64,000 nucleotides of DNA, from assembly GCA_963811685.1 (NCBI GenBank), contig CAWESK010000024.1, positions 1 to 64,000 on the forward strand, written 5' to 3'. The DNA comes from CAIWHR01 sp963811685. GTDB lineage: Bacteria > Pseudomonadota > Gammaproteobacteria > Burkholderiales > Casimicrobiaceae. Position numbers and translations under genes: made by a program. This document shows positions 47,359-57,494 of this stretch, in pieces. The notes under the pieces are model-generated. The model was not told the origin of the DNA, did not search any database, and was given only the letters and a program-made list of their open reading frames with translations. Every line of letters starts with the position of its first letter. Position 1 is the stretch's first letter.

Positions 47359-49673
47359 ATGCTCGATGCGACCCCCGAGCGCACGCCGGGCACGGAAGAG
47401 GCGCAGGCGCTGCTGCGGGATTGCTGTCGCGAATTCTCCACCCGCCTGGTCGAGGCGACGCGCGCCTCGCTCGACCTCGCGACCGATCTCTTCGAGACGG
47501 CGACCGGCGTGCCCGACGGGGAAATCGAGGCGTTTCGTGCTCAGAGGGGGGAATGGACCGAGCGCTTCGAGCAAGCACTCACGGAGTCGCTGACACGTTG
47601 GCAGGCCGGCCACCGCCGCAGCGGCCGCCGCCCGGACAAGGACGCCTCCGCGGCGACGCTCTCGGTGATGACGCCCTTCGACCAGGAAAAGCAGGCGGCG
47701 CTGGTCGAGGCTACCGCGTTTCTGCGCCGGTTCACGCGCCGGGAGCACGACGCGCTCGAGGCGCGCATCGGCGTGCTGTCGCCGTTGGCGTCGCGCGACC
47801 ACGACAATCCGTTCGGTCCCGATTACGTGCTCGATGCGCTCGGCGTTGCGTCGCGCGGCGTCTATCCGCAGCCGCGGATCTGGCGCTCGCTGATGGTCCG
47901 CGCGCTGACCGACCTCACGCCGGCGATCAACAAGATCTACATCTCGCTGAACCGCGGACTCGCGGACCGCGGCGTGCTGCCCGACATGAAGGCGGCGCTC
48001 CGCGCGCGCAGCGAATTCCGGCCGGTCGACGACAAGGATCTCCTGCCCGCGTTTTCGAAGATGATGTCGGAAGCCGGCGCCCTGCCGACCGACATCGTGG
48101 TTCCGGCGGTCGCCGACATCGCGGGCTCCCCGTCGGCGACAACACGCTCCGCTGGAGATGCGGCCGTTGTCGCCGAGGCGGGGCCTCTTCCGCGCAAGTC
48201 GCAGCGCAGGCGACCGATGGCTACGTCGCGGCTCCGGCGATCCTGGCGGGGCTCGCGGCGCTGGCCGAGCTCGGCAAGCGTGCCGCGGCGGACCCGCAGG
48301 TCGCGGCGGCGAGCGCGCGAGCACCGGGCGACTTCCCCGATCTCGATCCGATGATGGCGCTCGGATCCTCGACGCCGCTTTTCACGACGCTCGGCCATTG
48401 GCAGCGGCTCGATCTGCCGGTGGCGCTGCGCGAGGCGCTGCCGCCGGCGGCAGACGGCGATGCCGAGCGCTCGATGCCCCTCAACCTGGTCCCGCATATT
48501 CGCGCCGCGGTCACCGAGCAGGTCGCGAATCCCGCCGATCGCATTGCGATGGACGTCATCGCGCTGTTGTTCGATTACGTCTTTCGCGATCCCTCCATTC
48601 CGGACCGCCTGCGGCGACTCTTCGGCCGCCTGCAGGTGCCGATCGTGAAGGCTGCGCTCCTCGATCGCACGTTCTTCTCGGACCGCCGGCACCCGGCGCG
48701 CCTGCTGCTCGATCATCTCGCCGAGGGTGCCATCGGCGCGATGGCCGACGATACGTACGGCAACGCATTCGAGGCCGCCGCTTTGCACGCCATCGACACC
48801 GTAAGCCGCGATTTCGAGATCGACGTCGCCGTCTTCGCGCGGGCCGACGCCGAGCTTGTCGCATTCCTCGAGACCGAGCGCCGCGAAGCCGCCCCGTCGC
48901 TCAACGATCAGGTCGCCTTCGCCCTCGCCGCCGAGGAAGGGGACGCCGACCGCTCGCAGGTGCGGGCGCTCGTCCGCGACCATCTCGCGGGTCTCGACCT
49001 CCCGTTCGAGGTGAGAACGTTCGCCGAAACAGTCTGGGCCGACTACCTCACTGCTCTCCATAGGGAGCCCGGTCCGGAGAGCGAGGCCTGGCGCGGCGGC
49101 CTCGCGACGCTCGACGATCTCCTCTGGAGCATCCTGATCAAGGAGCGGACGGCACAAAAGGCGCGGCTCACGAAGATGATCCCCGCGCTCATCGCCGGCT
49201 TGCGGCGGGGCTGCACCGCGCTTTCCGTGGAGCCCGAGCGCGCGAAGTCGTTTTTCGATGCGCTCTACGCGTTGCACATGGCCGCGCTTAAGCCCGCGCT
49301 TCTAGCGCCGGTGCCGGTGCCGCCGCCAGCGGCCGCGACGCCTGCAGCCGATGAGATCGCCGCTCCCGCCCCGATCGCCAACGTGCACGATTTCGTGAGC
49401 GAGATGGCCGTCGGGACCTGGCTCACGTTCGGCGGCGGCACCACCCCCGTGAATGCGCGCCTGTCGTGGGTGAGCCCGTTGCGCTCCAAGTACGTGTTCA
49501 CGAGCCGCTCGCGCACGCAGGCGTACGTGTTCTCTCCGGAAGAGCTCGGCTGGGAACTCGGCAGCGGGCGCGCAGCGCTGGTCGTCGAACCGGTGCCGCT
49601 GTTCGACCGGGCGGTGAGCGCCGCGCTCGATTCGCTCGCCGCGAAGCGGCCCCCGCAAAAAGCCGCTGCCTGA
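47359..49673 (+). pseudogene. DUF1631 family protein, frameshifted
   Basis: About 770 residues of DUF1631 (PF07793), a betaproteobacteria-rich family. First part: MLDATPERTPGTEEAQALLR and YVLDALGVASRGVYPQPRIW, up to about 48120-48200 (TDIVVPAVADIAG). The second frame then carries HWQRLDLPVALREALPPAAD, DRIAMDVIALLFDYVFRDPS and the PilZ-like end GTWLTFGGGTTPVNARLSWV. The last domain suggests cyclic-di-GMP binding or a related role, but the RxxxR motif of PilZ is not evident. Divergent from the zinc-ribbon gene, with a 239-base gap that must hold both promoters. Confidence 0.82.
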
Positions 49674-49687
49674 CGGCTTCGCCCCGG

Positions 49688-49831
49688 TCAGCCCGTCGCG
49701 CGCAGGACGAGGGCGGGAAACACGATTACCAGCGCCAGCACCGCGATCTGCACGGCGAGATAGGGCAAGAGCGCGCGCGTGAGGGACGCGCCGCCAGCGA
49801 ACGCCTGAGACTGCTGCAGCACGATCAGCAT
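49688..49831 (-). pseudogene. Short membrane ORF, possible C-terminal relic of a TRAP large permease
   Basis: 47 codons from the ATG at 49831, right after the dienelactone hydrolase stop: ALLPYLAVQIAVLALVIVFP, then ALVLRATG. The pattern LPYLxVQxxxLxLVxxFPxL resembles the final helix of DctM-type TRAP permeases, but the rest of such a gene is absent. It could also be a small membrane peptide in its own right. Confidence 0.3.
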
Positions 49832-49836
49832 CTGCG

Positions 49837-50505
49837 TCAGCCGACGTGGCGGCGCAGGAATTCGAGCGTGCGTTCGCGGGCGAGCTTCGCGGCCGCGGCG
49901 TCGTAGGCGGCGCGCTGGTCGCAATTGAAGCCGTGGTCGGCGGCATAGACGAAGATCTGGACGTCGGGGCGCTTCGCCATCAGCTCGCGCACTCCGGCGA
50001 TCGGGATGCCCGTGTCGCGCTCGCCGAAGTGCGCCATGACGGGGCAGAGCGATTTCTCGGCCGCGGCATCCAGGACGCCGCCGCCGTAATAGGCGACCGC
50101 GCAGGCGAAGCCCGGCACGCGCGACGCCGACATCCAGGCGACATAGCCGCCCCAGCAGTAGCCGATCACCGCGACCTTTCCCGCTGCCGCCACGGCGGCG
50201 CGCGCCGCGGCAATGTCCCGGAGCGCGGCGTCGAGATTGGCGCGCGCCTTCAGCTCGCGTCCCTTCGCGACATCCGCCGGCGTGTAGCCGATGTCGACGC
50301 CCGCTTCGTAGCGATCGAAGAGCGCCGGCGCGATCGCGACGTAACCGTCCGCCGCATAGCCATCGCAGACGCTGCGGATGTGGCTGTTGACGCCGAAGAT
50401 CTCCTGGGCGATGACGACGGCGCCACGCGGCGTGCCCGCCGGATCGGCGCGCCACGCCGACACGCGGAAACCGTCGTCGGCGGTCAGTTCGATGAAGTTT
50501 CCCAT
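49837..50505 (-). CDS. Dienelactone hydrolase family protein
   Basis: 222 residues. Nucleophile C117 in VIGYCWGGYVAW, the activating E35 in IAQEIFGVN, and the His in YAADHGFNC near 192 form the Cys-type triad of dienelactone hydrolases. SHIRSVCDGYAADGYVAIAP is the conserved early block. It may act on a lactone from aromatic-compound breakdown, but homologues have other ester or thioester substrates. It follows the ArsB/NhaD-type transporter gene by 21 bases on the same strand. Confidence 0.92.
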   Translation of the reverse strand: MGNFIELTADDGFRVSAWRADPAGTPRGAVVIAQEIFGVNSHIRSVCDGYAADGYVAIAPALFDRYEAGVDIGYTPADVAKGRELKARANLDAALRDIAAARAAVAAAGKVAVIGYCWGGYVAWMSASRVPGFACAVAYYGGGVLDAAAEKSLCPVMAHFGERDTGIPIAGVRELMAKRPDVQIFVYAADHGFNCDQRAAYDAAAAKLARERTLEFLRRHVG

Positions 50506-50526
50506 TCGCTCTCCTCCCTGCCCCGT

Positions 50527-51871
50527 TCAGAGGTAACGGTAGACGAGGTAAACATGGCAGATCGCGATCGATACCAGCATCAGGGGAAAGGCGACCTTGA
50601 GGTATTCCATGAAGCGGAAGGTCGTCCCTGCGCGCTCGGCAAGACCCGCGACCACGAGATTGGCGGAGGCGCCGATCAGCGTGCCGTTGCCGCCGAGGCA
50701 CGCGCCCAGCGACAGCGCCCACCACAGCGGCAGCAGCACGCTCTCGCCGCCGAACGTGGGCCCCATCGCCTTGATCAGCGGAATCATCGTGGCGACGAAG
50801 GGAATGTTGTCGATGAACGCCGACAGCACCGCGGAGGCCCAGAGGATCGCCAGCGCGGTCGTGTTGAAGTCGCCGTGGGTCGCGTCGATCAGCGCAGCGG
50901 CCATCATGTCGATCAGCCCCGCCTTCTGGATCCCGTGGACGAGAACGAACAAGCCGAGGAAGAACATGAGCGTGATCCATTCCGCCTCGGACAACGCGCC
51001 GTGCACGTTCTTCGACTGCTCCTCGCCGGACTTGCCCAAATTGTCGAGCAGCAGCAAGACCGCCGCGCCGAATACGGCAATCGTCGCGGGCTCGATCTGG
51101 ATCTGCCGCTGCAGCATGAAGCCCGCGATCACCAGCGCGATGACCGTCAGCGACTGCTTCAGCAGGCGCACATCGGTGATCGTCTCGCGCTCGTTGAAGT
51201 TCATCACGTGGCGCCGGTTCTCGTCGGTCGCGGTGAGATGTCGCCCCCAGACGTAATACAGCGGGATCATCGTCGCCACCATGACGACGATGATGACCGG
51301 CGTCAGGTGCATAGCCGAAATCGTTGAACGTGAGCCCCGTCGCCGACCCGATCATGATGTTGGGCGGATCGCCGATCAAGGTCGCCGTGCCGCCGATGTT
51401 CGACGCGAAGATCTGCGCGAAAAGATACGGATAGGGCTTGACCTTGAGCTCGTCGGTGATGAGCAGCGTGACGGGCACCGTCAGCAGCACGGTCGTGACG
51501 TTGTCGAGGAACGCCGAGAACACCGCCGTGACGATCGACATCATCAGCAGGATTCCCCACGGACGCGCGTCGACTTTCTTGGCCGACCAGATCGCCACGT
51601 ATTGGAAGAGCCCCGAGCGGCGCGTGATGTTGACGATCAGCATCATCCCGAGCAGCAGCCCAAGCGTATTGAAGTCGACTGCGCCGACGGCTTCCTTCTG
51701 GTCGAGGACCCCGGTCAGGATCAGCAGCCCGGCGCCCAGCAGCGCGACGATCGCGCGATTCAGCCGGTCGCTCATGATGACGACGTAGGTGACCACGAAC
51801 AGCGTGGTCGCGACCACGAGCGGACTCCAGCCGAAGATCGCGCCGGCGGCGTGACCGGCGTCGCCCGGCAT
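50527..51871 (-). pseudogene. ArsB/NhaD-type (ion transporter superfamily) membrane transporter, frameshifted
   Basis: About 445 residues with 10-12 helices. The first part from 51871 carries FNTLGLLLGMMLIVNITRRS, FSAFLDNVTTVLLTVPVTLL and ASNIGGTATLIGDPPNIMIG, the signature of the NhaD/ArsB/CitM superfamily. The frame changes near 51310 (after LTFNDFGY), then HLTPVIIVVMVATMIPLYYV. The second half carries the matching inverted repeat: LSAFIDNIPFVATMIPLIKA and ACLGGNGTLIGASANLVVAG. Both halves are conserved, so a single indel is likely. Its ATG overlaps the CBS gene's stop by one base; CBS proteins often regulate ion transporters. Confidence 0.88.
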
Positions 51872-52332
51872 CAGCGCTGCTCCGGCACGTGGAGCGCCGC
51901 AAGCACGTCGCGCGCGGTCACGACGCCGACGAGCCGGCCGCCATCGCGCTCGACGACCGGGAGGCTGTTCGCGCCGCGATAAAGCTGCAGGACCATCTCG
52001 AGGGGTGCCGTGTCCGGATGCACGACGTTCTCGACCGCGACCGCGAATTCACGCACGTGGCGCGCATCGACCGCGCGCATCTTGTCGCGCAGATCGTCGA
52101 GATCGTCGGATACGAAGGAGAGATCCGGCATTCCATAGCCCACGAGCGCAGCCGCGGGCAGCAGCGCGGCGAGGAGGCGTTCGAGCTTGAACATGCCGAC
52201 GAGCTTGCCGTCGACATCGACCACGGGGAGGTCCGACACGCGATGCGCGAGCATCCGCCGTGTCGCATCGGCGATCGTGTCGGTGTCCTGCAGGCATTCG
52301 AACTCGCGGTTGAAGATCACGACGGGACTCAT
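51871..52332 (-). CDS. CBS-domain protein coupled to the transporter
   Basis: 153 residues from the ATG at 52332 (MSPVVIFNREFECLQDTDTI). CBS1: DATRRMLAHRVSDLPVVDVD then GMFKLERLLAALLP. CBS2: VHPDTAPLEMVLQLYRGANS, LPVVERDGGRLVGVVTARDV. A longer insertion (DLSFVSDDLDDLRDKMRAVD) sits between the two repeats, as in CBS proteins linked to transporters. Its stop and the transporter start overlap (TGATG), so the pair is probably regulator plus transporter, sensing adenine nucleotides or ionic strength. Confidence 0.87.
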   Translation of the reverse strand: MSPVVIFNREFECLQDTDTIADATRRMLAHRVSDLPVVDVDGKLVGMFKLERLLAALLPAAALVGYGMPDLSFVSDDLDDLRDKMRAVDARHVREFAVAVENVVHPDTAPLEMVLQLYRGANSLPVVERDGGRLVGVVTARDVLAALHVPEQR

Positions 52333-52517
52333 GGCGGCTTTCGGCAAGGAGGCAAGGCAGCGGGATTCTAGCTCAATAACCGCGCAGCGAAGTGCGGCTC
52401 GCCGCCGTCTTCGCGACCGGCATCCCGAATTCCTCGCGCGCGTAGAATCCCGGGGGCATGTCGCCGCCCCGCGGCGCTTCGCGCGCCCCGCCGACCGCGC
52501 CATCGCTTGTCTCCTCG

Positions 52518-53457
52518 ATGCAGACGTTCCCTCATCTCCTCGCGCTGACGGCGCCGCTTTTCCTGCTCGCGCTCGCCGGGTATGCGCTGACACGATGGCT
52601 GCGCTGGCCCGCCGCGGTCTCCGCCGCGCTCACCCAGATTCGTGTTCTCGATCGCCGTCCCGGCGCTGCTCTTCCGGATGATGAGCGGATTCTCCCGGCT
52701 GCCGCCCGTGGACGCGCGCCTGCTCATCGCCTATTTCGGCGGCTGCATGATCGTGTTCGCGGCCGGCCGCTTCCTCTTCTGGTCGCTCTTCCGGATGGAC
52801 GGCGCCGCGCAGTCCGTGTCCGCCGTGGGCACCGTCTTCTCCAACACCGTGCTTCTCGGCGTTCCGCTCGCGCAGGTGCTGCTCGGCGAATCCGCGATGC
52901 CGACGATTTCGCTGGTGGTCGTCTTCAACGCGTTGATCCTGTGGACGCTCGTCACCGCGTCGGTCGAGTGGGCGCGGCAGGGGGAACTCTCGGCGCCGGC
53001 GCTTGCGCAGACGGCGCTCGACGTCGTTACGAACCCGATCGTCGGCAGCATCCTCGCGGGGACCGCGTTCGGATTCACCGGTCTCGAATTGCCGGTGGTG
53101 CTCGACCGCACGCTCGAGCTGATCGCGCTCGCCGCGGCACCGCTGTCGCTGATCGTCCTCGGCATGGGGCTCGCGGAGTTCCGCGTCAAGGACGGATGGC
53201 GCGCGAGCGTCGCGATCGCCGCGCTGAAGCTCGGCGTGCTCCCTGTCGTCGTGCTGGTGCTCGCCCGGGTCCTTGCGTTGCCGCCTCTCGAGACGCAGGC
53301 GATCGTCATGCTGGCGTCGCTGCCGATCGGCGCCAACGTCTATCTCATGGCCCGGGAGTTCGGCACGCAGGAAGGCACGATCGCCGCGAGCCTCGTGATC
53401 ACGACCGCCGTGGCGGCGGTCACCACCCCGCTCTTGATCGCGCTGTCGTCTGCCTGA
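52518..53457 (+). pseudogene. AEC family (auxin efflux carrier-like) transporter, frameshifted
   Basis: About 313 residues in total. Starts at the ATG at 52518 (MQTFPHLLALTAPLFLLALA); an ATG at 52458 is an alternative. After WPAAVSAALTQ the frame breaks near 52640. Removing one A restores FVFSIAVPALLFRMMSGFSR, the standard AEC second helix. The rest is intact: GTVFSNTVLLGVPLAQVLLG and LIVLGMGLAEFRVKDGWRAS, then VMLASLPIGANVYLMARE, with ten helices overall. Members export small organic acids or malonate-type compounds; the substrate is unknown. Confidence 0.88.
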
Positions 53458-53514
53458 GCGCATACTTTCACCGCTGCCGAATCGCGGCAGCCAAACGCAA
53501 GCCGGAGCTTCGCC

Positions 53515-54087
53515 ATGAAAGTCGACGCCGCCAAGATCGAATCGCTGACCCGAGAAATGCTGCTGGCGTTGGGCGAGGACCCCGAGCGCGAGGGACTCAA
53601 GGGAACGCCGCGCCGCGTCGCCGAGGCGATGTCGTTCCTGACGTCAGGCTACCGCGCCGACCCGGTCAAGCTCATCAACGGCGCGATCTTCACGCAGGAG
53701 ACCAACAGCATGGTCATCGTGAAGAACATCGAGCTCTACAGCCTCTGCGAGCACCACATGCTGCCCTTCTTCGGCCGCTGCCACATCGGTTACGTGCCGT
53801 CCGGCCGCGTGTTCGGCCTCTCGAAGCTCGCGCGCCTCGTCGACATGTATGCCCGCAGGCTGCAGCTGCAGGAGCGGCTCACCGAGCAGATCTCGCAGGC
53901 GGTGATGAGCGCGATCGACGCGACCGGCGTCGGCGTGATGATCGAGGCGCGGCATCTGTGCATGATGATGCGGGGCGTCGAGAAGCAGAACTCGGTGATG
54001 GTCACCTCGTCCGTTCTCGGCACGTTCCGCGAGTCGATTGCGACGCGCGAGGAGTTCCTGGCGCTGATCGGCAGCCGCGCAACGTAG
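53515..54087 (+). CDS. folE: GTP cyclohydrolase I
   Basis: 190 residues, complete. Zinc ligands C78 and H81 in SLCEHHMLPFFGRCHIGYVP and C149 in EARHLCMMMRGVEKQNSV, with the family block VFGLSKLARLVDMYARRLQL. FolE makes dihydroneopterin triphosphate for folate (and queuosine precursor) synthesis in the cytoplasm. The N-terminus is slightly short compared with E. coli but includes the LGEDPEREGLKGTPRRVAEA segment. Stands 57 bases after the AEC transporter, with no ribosome site of note. Confidence 0.96.
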   Translation: MKVDAAKIESLTREMLLALGEDPEREGLKGTPRRVAEAMSFLTSGYRADPVKLINGAIFTQETNSMVIVKNIELYSLCEHHMLPFFGRCHIGYVPSGRVFGLSKLARLVDMYARRLQLQERLTEQISQAVMSAIDATGVGVMIEARHLCMMMRGVEKQNSVMVTSSVLGTFRESIATREEFLALIGSRAT

Positions 54088-54296
54088 CGACGAATGGCGG
54101 GCCGCTTTCCGCGCATCGCGGTTGACGCCCCGGCCCGGGACGCATAGCCTTATCGCACCGGCGCGCCGAGAGGCGCCGTGGTGCGTGCGGCACGCAGGCG
54201 GGCGCTCGTGCGAGCAGCGGCGGTCAGGATGCGCCAACGACAACAACAGGCCCGGAAGGATCCGGGTGCGGTGCGGCGACAAGGAGCGCAGCGACG

Positions 54297-54551
54297 ATGC
54301 CGGGTCCCTTTCGTGTTCTGCCGATCCTGCAGAACCTGTGCGCGACCATCGACGAGCTCTACATCGAGGAGGTCGGCCCGTTCGGGACGATGGTCGCCGA
54401 GGAAGTTCGTGCGAAATGGCTCGCCACGGGCAACAAGGTGCGGACGAGCGATGTCGATCAGTACATCGGGATGCTCGCCGAGCAGCTGGATGACCCGTGG
54501 AAGCGGTCCGAGTTCGTGATGCGCGCGCGGCAGCTGGTCGGCATCCACTAG
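54297..54551 (+). CDS. Small conserved protein of unknown function
   Basis: 84 residues, soluble and probably all-helical: LPILQNLCATIDELYIEEVG, PFGTMVAEEVRAKWLATGNK, DVDQYIGMLAEQLDDPWKRS, then a short basic tail. No known domain. It lies 56 bases before the haem-sensor gene, on the same strand and probably the same transcript. It may be a partner of the sensor. The 209 bases before it show no other gene. Confidence 0.7.
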   Translation: MPGPFRVLPILQNLCATIDELYIEEVGPFGTMVAEEVRAKWLATGNKVRTSDVDQYIGMLAEQLDDPWKRSEFVMRARQLVGIH

Positions 54552-54607
54552 AAATCGTCGCGCCCGCGCGGTGAGGCACCGGGCAGCGAACGTGAGAAGA
54601 GGGGAAC

Positions 54608-55561
54608 ATGCTCAAGAATCGCTCGCTTACGGTGCAGTTCGCGTTCGTGTTCCTGGTGGCGCTCGCGCTCGTCGGCGCGGCGTTCTACCTGATCCTCGAC
54701 CGGATCTACGTCAACCAGCTCAAGAGCCAGGCCGAGACCGTCGCCGACAACGTCGATGCGTTCGGCTCCTGGGTGGCCCAGTACGGACGGGTGTGGGTGA
54801 AGGACGACAACAAGAGCTACCTCGGCCACGCGAGCCTGTTGCAGCCCGAGGAAGGCACGCCCGAGGGAACGGTTCCGCCGCCCGGCACCAAGCTCACGCC
54901 GGTCGACTTCTACTCGAAGAATCCCGCGCTCGCGCAACGCGAATTCTCCGAGGCCGTCGAGCGCTCGCCTTCGCAGTCCAAGTTCCGGCTCACGTCGCAC
55001 AACGTGATGAATCCCAACAACGCGCCCGACCCGTTCGAGGAAGGCGCGCTCCGCGAGATTCGCGCCAGGAACCTGAAGGAATACTACGAGCTCACCGACA
55101 ACGGGTTTCGTTACGCCCGCGCGGTCTATCAGAAGGCATCGTGCATCGCGTGCCACGGCGACGCGAACAACGCGCCCAACGACGTCAAGGTACGGTACGG
55201 CACGACCAACGGCTTCGGCTTCAAGGAAGGCGATGTCGCCGGAATCATCAGCGTCCGCTTGCCGGCGAAGTCGTTCTGGGACGTGGCCCTCAACGTGATC
55301 GGCGTATGGGAGCTTTTGATGATCATCGCCGCCTTCGTCATCGCGATGCTGTTCATGTACCGCGCGGTGGTCGCGCCGGTGCGCCGGCTCACCGCGGCGA
55401 CCCAGCAGATCTCGCTCGGCAAGGCCGCGGACCTGGGCCTCGCGAAGATCAGCCCCAACAGCGGCAACGAGCTGCACCGGCTGGCGCTCGCCACCGAGCG
55501 ACTGCGCGTGTCGATCAACATGGCGATCCAGCGGTTGTCGGGGAAGAAGCCCGGCGCATAG
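54608..55561 (+). CDS. DUF3365 haem-binding sensor with HAMP domain, no output domain
   Basis: 317 residues: helix 1 (VFLVALALVGAAFYLIL), a periplasmic Tll0287-like/DUF3365 domain with a c-type haem motif CIACH at 179-183 (KASCIACHGDANNAPNDV), helix 2 (ELLMIIAAFVIAMLFMYRA, near 235-255), then a HAMP linker (VVAPVRRLTAATQQISLG, NELHRLALATERLRVS). The protein ends after HAMP: no kinase, GGDEF or chemotaxis output follows. Haem-based redox or gas sensing is likely for the family. A partner must carry the output. Confidence 0.87.
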   Translation: MLKNRSLTVQFAFVFLVALALVGAAFYLILDRIYVNQLKSQAETVADNVDAFGSWVAQYGRVWVKDDNKSYLGHASLLQPEEGTPEGTVPPPGTKLTPVDFYSKNPALAQREFSEAVERSPSQSKFRLTSHNVMNPNNAPDPFEEGALREIRARNLKEYYELTDNGFRYARAVYQKASCIACHGDANNAPNDVKVRYGTTNGFGFKEGDVAGIISVRLPAKSFWDVALNVIGVWELLMIIAAFVIAMLFMYRAVVAPVRRLTAATQQISLGKAADLGLAKISPNSGNELHRLALATERLRVSINMAIQRLSGKKPGA

Positions 55562-55591
55562 CTGCGCGGCGAAGGCGCGCCGGGGCACGTC

Positions 55592-55600
55592 TGGTATAAT
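55592..55600 (+). promoter_or_regulatory. Extended -10 promoter element of rhlE
   Basis: TGGTATAAT: a TGN extension plus a perfect TATAAT hexamer (55595-55600) in a GC-rich region. No clear -35 box stands 17 bases upstream, as is usual for extended -10 promoters. Transcription would start near 55607, giving a 5' leader of about 115 bases before the rhlE ATG, room for the translational control known for some cold-responsive helicase genes. Confidence 0.55.
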
Positions 55601-55722
55601 GGCGGCACGCGGCACCCTGACCAGTCTCCCTGCCGCTGTCGGTTCCGACGTTCCATCCCCTTCGGTTTGCCTGCGACTGGCGCTTTCAACGGCGACGGGC
55701 ACGTCGTTATTCGAAAGCGCAC

Positions 55723-57342
55723 ATGTCATTCTCCAAGCTCGGCTTGTCCGAGGAGCTCGTACGCGCGGTGGCCGAGCACGGCTACACCACGCCCACGCCG
55801 ATCCAGATCCAGGCCATACCGGCGGTGCTCGCGGGCGGCGATCTGCTCGCGGGCGCGCAGACCGGCACCGGCAAGACCGCCGGATTCGTGCTGCCGATCC
55901 TGCAGCGGCTGTCCACGCGTCCTGCGCCCACGATAGTCGGCGGGCGCAAGCCGGTGCGCACGCTGATCCTGACCCCGACTCGGGAACTCGCCGCGCAGGT
56001 CGAGGAAAGCGTTCGCATCTACGGCAAGTACTCGAAGCAGACATCGACGGTGGTGTTCGGCGGCGTCGGCATTCATCCGCAGATCGCGCAGCTCAAACGC
56101 GGGGTCGACATCCTGGTCGCGACACCGGGCCGGCTGCTCGACCATCACCAGCAGCGCACCGTGGATCTTTCGCATGTCGAGATCCTGGTCCTGGACGAGG
56201 CCGACCGGATGCTCGACATGGGCTTCATCCGCGACATCAAGCGCATCCTCGCGCAGCTTCCCAAGCGGCGGCAGAACCTGCTGTTCTCGGCGACGTTCTC
56301 CGACGAGATCAAGGCGCTCGCCGACACGCTGCTCAACGCGCCGGCGATGATCGAGGTCGCCCGCCGCAACTCGACCGTCGATATCACCGTCCAGAAGGTG
56401 CACCTGGTCGACCGCGACCGCAAGCGCGAACTCCTTTCGCACCTCATCAAATCGAAGAACTGGTTCCAGGTGCTCGTGTTCACCCGCACCAAGCACGGCG
56501 CCAACAAGCTCGCGGAGCAGTTGAACCGCGACGGCATCACGGCGCTCGCGATCCATGGCAACAAGAGCCAGGGCGCACGAACACGCGCGCTGGCCGAGTT
56601 CAAGGATGGCCGTCTACAGGTGCTCTGCGCGACCGACATCGCCGCGCGCGGGATCGACATCGAGGACTTGCCGCACGTCGTCAACTACGACCTGCCGAAC
56701 GTTCCGGAAGATTACGTGCACCGGATCGGACGCACGGGGCGTGCCGGGGCGACCGGCGAAGCCATTTCGCTCGTCTGCGTCGACGAGCACGCCTTCCTGC
56801 GCGACATCGAGCGGCTGATCGAACGCGCGATCCCGCAGACGGTGATCGAAGGCTTCACGCCCGATCCGCGGGCGAAGGCGCAGCCGATCCTGCAGCGACA
56901 AGGCCGCGGGCAACCCGCCGCCGGCAACGGACGCGGCAAGCCGCGCAATCGCGGAGCGCAAGGCGACGCGCGCCACGCGCCGTCCAACGGCAAAGGCCGC
57001 GCTGCCGCGACCGCCGCGCATTCGCGTCCCAAGTCGCCCGCCGGCGGGACCGCGCGGGCAGCGCCAGGCGGAACCGCCTACCGCGCGCACGAGTCGACCC
57101 GCGCCGCGCACGCCCGGCGACAAGCCGCGCAGCGGCGTCCATCGGTTCGGGAGTCGCAGCCGTTGAGCGGCACGCCGGCACCTTCGCGCGCTGCGACGAT
57201 GTGCGCCGATCGATCGGCAACATCTTCCACGGGCTCGAGGGCGCGCGGTAGCATGGCGACGATGAAGTGGCCGACACAGTGGCCGGCTCACAATGCCGGT
57301 GCGTCGCAATACATGGCATGGAACTTGCGAAGGAGTCCGTGA
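55723..57342 (+). CDS. rhlE: DEAD-box RNA helicase, RhlE type
   Basis: 539 residues. Q motif region FSKLGLSEELVRAVAEHGYT, motif I AQTGTGKT at 45-52, PTRELA, motif II DEAD at 158-161, motif III SAT at 189-191, motif VI HRIGRTGRAG near 328-337. The C-terminal third is Gly/Arg/Pro-rich and basic, typical of RhlE RNA-binding tails. The last 60 residues change character; in the neighbouring frame a basic tail (GDKPRSGVHRFGSRSR) ends with a TGA near 57168, so the true C-terminus may be there. It unwinds RNA in ribosome assembly and RNA decay. Confidence 0.93.
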   Translation: MSFSKLGLSEELVRAVAEHGYTTPTPIQIQAIPAVLAGGDLLAGAQTGTGKTAGFVLPILQRLSTRPAPTIVGGRKPVRTLILTPTRELAAQVEESVRIYGKYSKQTSTVVFGGVGIHPQIAQLKRGVDILVATPGRLLDHHQQRTVDLSHVEILVLDEADRMLDMGFIRDIKRILAQLPKRRQNLLFSATFSDEIKALADTLLNAPAMIEVARRNSTVDITVQKVHLVDRDRKRELLSHLIKSKNWFQVLVFTRTKHGANKLAEQLNRDGITALAIHGNKSQGARTRALAEFKDGRLQVLCATDIAARGIDIEDLPHVVNYDLPNVPEDYVHRIGRTGRAGATGEAISLVCVDEHAFLRDIERLIERAIPQTVIEGFTPDPRAKAQPILQRQGRGQPAAGNGRGKPRNRGAQGDARHAPSNGKGRAAATAAHSRPKSPAGGTARAAPGGTAYRAHESTRAAHARRQAAQRRPSVRESQPLSGTPAPSRAATMCADRSATSSTGSRARGSMATMKWPTQWPAHNAGASQYMAWNLRRSP

Positions 57343-57494
57343 TGTCAAAAGGCAAAGGCGGCGGATTCAAGGGACACAACGCGAAAACCGGTCCGCATCA
57401 ACCGATTCCCCACGCCCCGCAAACGCGGCGGCCGGTCGGAACACCGGTGATGCGGATTGCGCCGCGCGGCAAGTCCGGCGCCAAAGGCCGCTAA
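57342..57494 (+). CDS. Small Gly/Lys-rich basic protein
   Basis: 50 residues from the ATG at 57342 behind GAAGGAG. The ATG overlaps the last base of the rhlE stop (TGATG). The sequence MSKGKGGGFKGHNAKTGPHQ then PIPHAPQTRRPVGTPVMRIA, ending GKSGAKGR, is strongly basic and looks unfolded, as in small RNA- or ribosome-binding proteins. No family name is known to me. Coupling with the helicase supports an RNA-related role. Positions 57495-57695 show no convincing gene. Confidence 0.6.
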   Translation: MSKGKGGGFKGHNAKTGPHQPIPHAPQTRRPVGTPVMRIAPRGKSGAKGR

